A stretch of DNA of 64,000 nucleotides, taken from assembly GCF_001746415.1 (NCBI RefSeq), contig NZ_MEHJ01000001.1:1551001-1615000 (forward strand). Reading direction: 5' to 3'. The first letter of the stretch is position 1, and each line of letters starts with the position of its first letter. This document shows, in pieces, positions 62,648 through 64,000 of the stretch. The notes under the pieces were generated by a model that ran no database searches, was not told the origin of the DNA, and saw nothing but the letters and a program-made list of their open reading frames with translations. This DNA is from Streptomyces agglomeratus. Its GTDB lineage: Bacteria > Actinomycetota > Actinomycetes > Streptomycetales > Streptomycetaceae. A program made the position numbers and the translations under genes.

Positions 62648-63193
62648 ATGCGGATCGCTTTCCTCGTGGCGCCGGAGGGCGTCGAGCAGGTCGAACTCAC
62701 CGAGCCCTGGAAGGCGGTGAGCGACACGGGCGACACCCCCCGGCTGATCTCCACCAAACCGGGCGAGATCCAGGCGTTCCAGCACCTCGACAAGGCCGAC
62801 ACCTTCCCCGTCGACCAGGTGGTCGGCGACGCGTCGGTGGAGGAGTACGGCGGCCTGGTCCTCCCCGGCGGCGTCGCTAACCCGGACTTCCTGCGCATGG
62901 ACGAGAAGGCCGTGGAGTTCGTACGCGCCTTCTTCGACGCCGGCAAGCCGGTCGCGTCCATCTGCCACGGCCCGTGGACGCTCGTCGAGGCGGACGTCGT
63001 GCGCGGCAGGACCCTGACCTCGTGGCGCAGTCTGCGTACGGACATCCGCAACGCGGGCGGCACCTGGGTCGACGAGCAGGTGAAGGTGTGTGAGGCCGCC
63101 CCCGCCACGCTGATCACCAGCCGCAAGCCGGGTGACCTCAAGGCGTTCTGCGCCACCTTCACCGAGGAGTTCGCGCGGGCCGCCAAGCCCTGA
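62648..63193 (+). CDS. DJ-1/PfpI family (type 1 glutamine amidotransferase-like) protein
   Basis: A 181-residue protein with the nucleophile elbow Cys106-His107 in VASICHGPW and the glycine loop VLPGGVANPD. The PfpI/YhbO branch acts in stress survival as a protein or nucleotide repair hydrolase or glyoxalase. It follows the CBS gene by 92 bp in the stress-type block. AGGAAGG precedes the ATG. Confidence 0.88.
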   Translation: MRIAFLVAPEGVEQVELTEPWKAVSDTGDTPRLISTKPGEIQAFQHLDKADTFPVDQVVGDASVEEYGGLVLPGGVANPDFLRMDEKAVEFVRAFFDAGKPVASICHGPWTLVEADVVRGRTLTSWRSLRTDIRNAGGTWVDEQVKVCEAAPATLITSRKPGDLKAFCATFTEEFARAAKP

Positions 63194-63214
63194 CCCGCCG
63201 GCTCCCGCGGGGCG

Positions 63215-63820
63215 TCAGACGCGGCGCCCCAGGAGGTTGAGCAGCTTGGTCTGTACGTCGGCTCCGGGGGGCGGCTCCACCGGAGCGGCGAACAGACCGC
63301 TCTTCTCCAGTTCGGCGGAGTACGGCCCCACCTCGCGCACCGCGAAGTTCACCAGGTCCTCGGGCAGCCGCTCGTCCGCGCCGATCGCCCGCGCCAGGTC
63401 CCAGGCGTGGACCACCAGGTCGGCCACCATCTGCGAGCAGTACGCCGAGCACGGGGTCTCCCCGTACGACAGCCGCACCGTCCGCTCCAGCGCCCCCGGC
63501 GCTCCGAACGCCTCGCGGGCGTCCGCCGCCGCCCTGTCCCAGGCCGCCACCGGGTCGTCGCCCAGCACGTCACCCTCGGGATCGAAGCCGAAGGAACCGC
63601 CGGCCCCCTCCTCCGTGGGGCGCTGCTCGGTCACCAGCGGGGGGACCCACAGCTGTTCCAGGGTCAGATGGTTGACGAGATCGCGCACCGACCAGTCGGT
63701 GCAGGGCGTCGGCGCCTGCCACTGGTTCTCGCGTACAGCGTGCACGTGGCCGCCGAAGAGGGCGAGCGCTTCGCTGTGGCGCGTGAGGAGCGGGTTCTGG
63801 TTCGAGTCCATGGTGTTCAT
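63215..63820 (-). CDS. TIGR03086/DinB-type metal-binding maleylpyruvate isomerase-like protein
   Basis: A 201-residue four-helix-bundle protein with the pattern WQAPTPCTDWSVRDLVNHLTLEQLWVPPLV near the start (first His ligand in VNHL) and VADLVVHAWDLARAIGADERLP (second His ligand in VVHAWD). These are mycothiol-dependent S-transferase relatives; the exact reaction is unknown. ATG at 63820; a second ATG three codons on is possible. It is divergent from the baeRF-type gene. Confidence 0.85.
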   Translation of the reverse strand: MNTMDSNQNPLLTRHSEALALFGGHVHAVRENQWQAPTPCTDWSVRDLVNHLTLEQLWVPPLVTEQRPTEEGAGGSFGFDPEGDVLGDDPVAAWDRAAADAREAFGAPGALERTVRLSYGETPCSAYCSQMVADLVVHAWDLARAIGADERLPEDLVNFAVREVGPYSAELEKSGLFAAPVEPPPGADVQTKLLNLLGRRV

Positions 63821-63875
63821 GGTTCACCTTCGGGTACTCGGCCCGCACGTCCTGCCAGACATCCCGGAGGGAGCA

Positions 63876-64000
63876 ATGGACCTCTCATTCCTCACCCCAC
63901 TGTACGAACGTCCCGGCCCGTGGGCATCCGTCTACGCCGATACGTCGACCGTCGACGAGTCCACCCCGGAACGGCGCGAGCTGCACGCGCGCCAGGCCCG
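63876..64000 (+). CDS. baeRF/Vms1-type peptidyl-tRNA hydrolase-like protein, N-terminal part
   Basis: The gene runs off the right edge. The visible start, MDLSFLTPLYERPGPWASVY followed by ADTSTVDESTPERRELHARQA, is the characteristic beginning of actinomycete baeRF2-family (Rv2629-like) proteins, archaeo-eukaryotic release-factor-1 relatives thought to act on stalled ribosomes. GGAGGGAG lies directly before the ATG at 63876. Confidence 0.7.
   Translation, partial: MDLSFLTPLYERPGPWASVYADTSTVDESTPERRELHARQA

Overview
This window reads as chromosomal DNA of a Streptomyces-type actinomycete. The sequence is very G+C rich, codon third positions are mostly G/C, GTG and one TTG start occur with good ribosome binding sites, 4-base start/stop overlaps are frequent, and the gene families are those usual in streptomycetes (ROK and GntR regulators, SigB/SigF-type sigma factor, ANTAR protein, baeRF-type protein). 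No rRNA, tRNA, CRISPR array or complete insertion sequence was seen.

Layout. 1-2.4 kb, minus strand: the end of a three-gene set (inositol-3-phosphate synthase-like, UbiA-like prenyltransferase, TIM-barrel protein) resembling ebo-type clusters. 2.5-14.3 kb, minus strand: a carbohydrate block with a ROK repressor, a complete RbsABC-type importer, a Gfo/Idh/MocA oxidoreductase joined in frame to a TIM-barrel isomerase-like protein, and a large secreted sugar dehydrogenase-PKD-CBM6-ThuA-DUF1080 protein. The same 25-bp inverted-repeat operator lies upstream of the ROK gene and of the secreted protein gene, which suggests one regulon, perhaps for 3-keto-glycoside catabolism. 14.4-23.1 kb: a GntR/FCD regulator, a FabH-like ketosynthase, and a divergent NAD-linked formate dehydrogenase operon whose alpha subunit is split, the Fe-S module being encoded after the catalytic part; fdhD closes it. 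A shared ACTGTAGAC-type site marks both promoters. 23.1-34.5 kb: ordinary single genes and pairs (bile-acid symporter family, TetR/VOC pair with clear operators, acyl-CoA synthetase, aldo/keto reductase, ricin-type lectin, AraC regulator with methyltransferase, NmrA-like reductase, pterin dehydratase, XRE regulator).

34.7-43.2 kb is the most unusual part. A 1463-residue TPR-CHAT caspase-like protein with an intact His/Cys dyad is divergent from a three-gene, tightly packed set: a SEC-C zinc-motif/TPR protein without a protease, a 140-residue protein with a C-terminal Cys/His knuckle, and a multi-pass membrane protein. At least part of the region has lower G+C than its surroundings. I propose it as a candidate protease-triggered membrane-effector (conflict or cell-death) module. 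43.4-47 kb: small genes, a sigma-factor remnant and a polar amino-acid ABC importer. 47-64 kb: APC permease, phosphatase-fold membrane protein, a degenerate resolvase-like protein, two MBL hydrolases, DedA protein, an aminotransferase-fold protein with no lysine at all, a sulfite-oxidase-family molybdoenzyme, then a stress-type block (GAF-ANTAR, PAS-GAF, SigB-family sigma factor, pyruvate oxidase-like TPP enzyme, CBS protein, DJ-1/PfpI protein, DinB-type protein, baeRF-type protein) in which two genes have SigB-like GTTT-N14/15-GGGTAC promoters.
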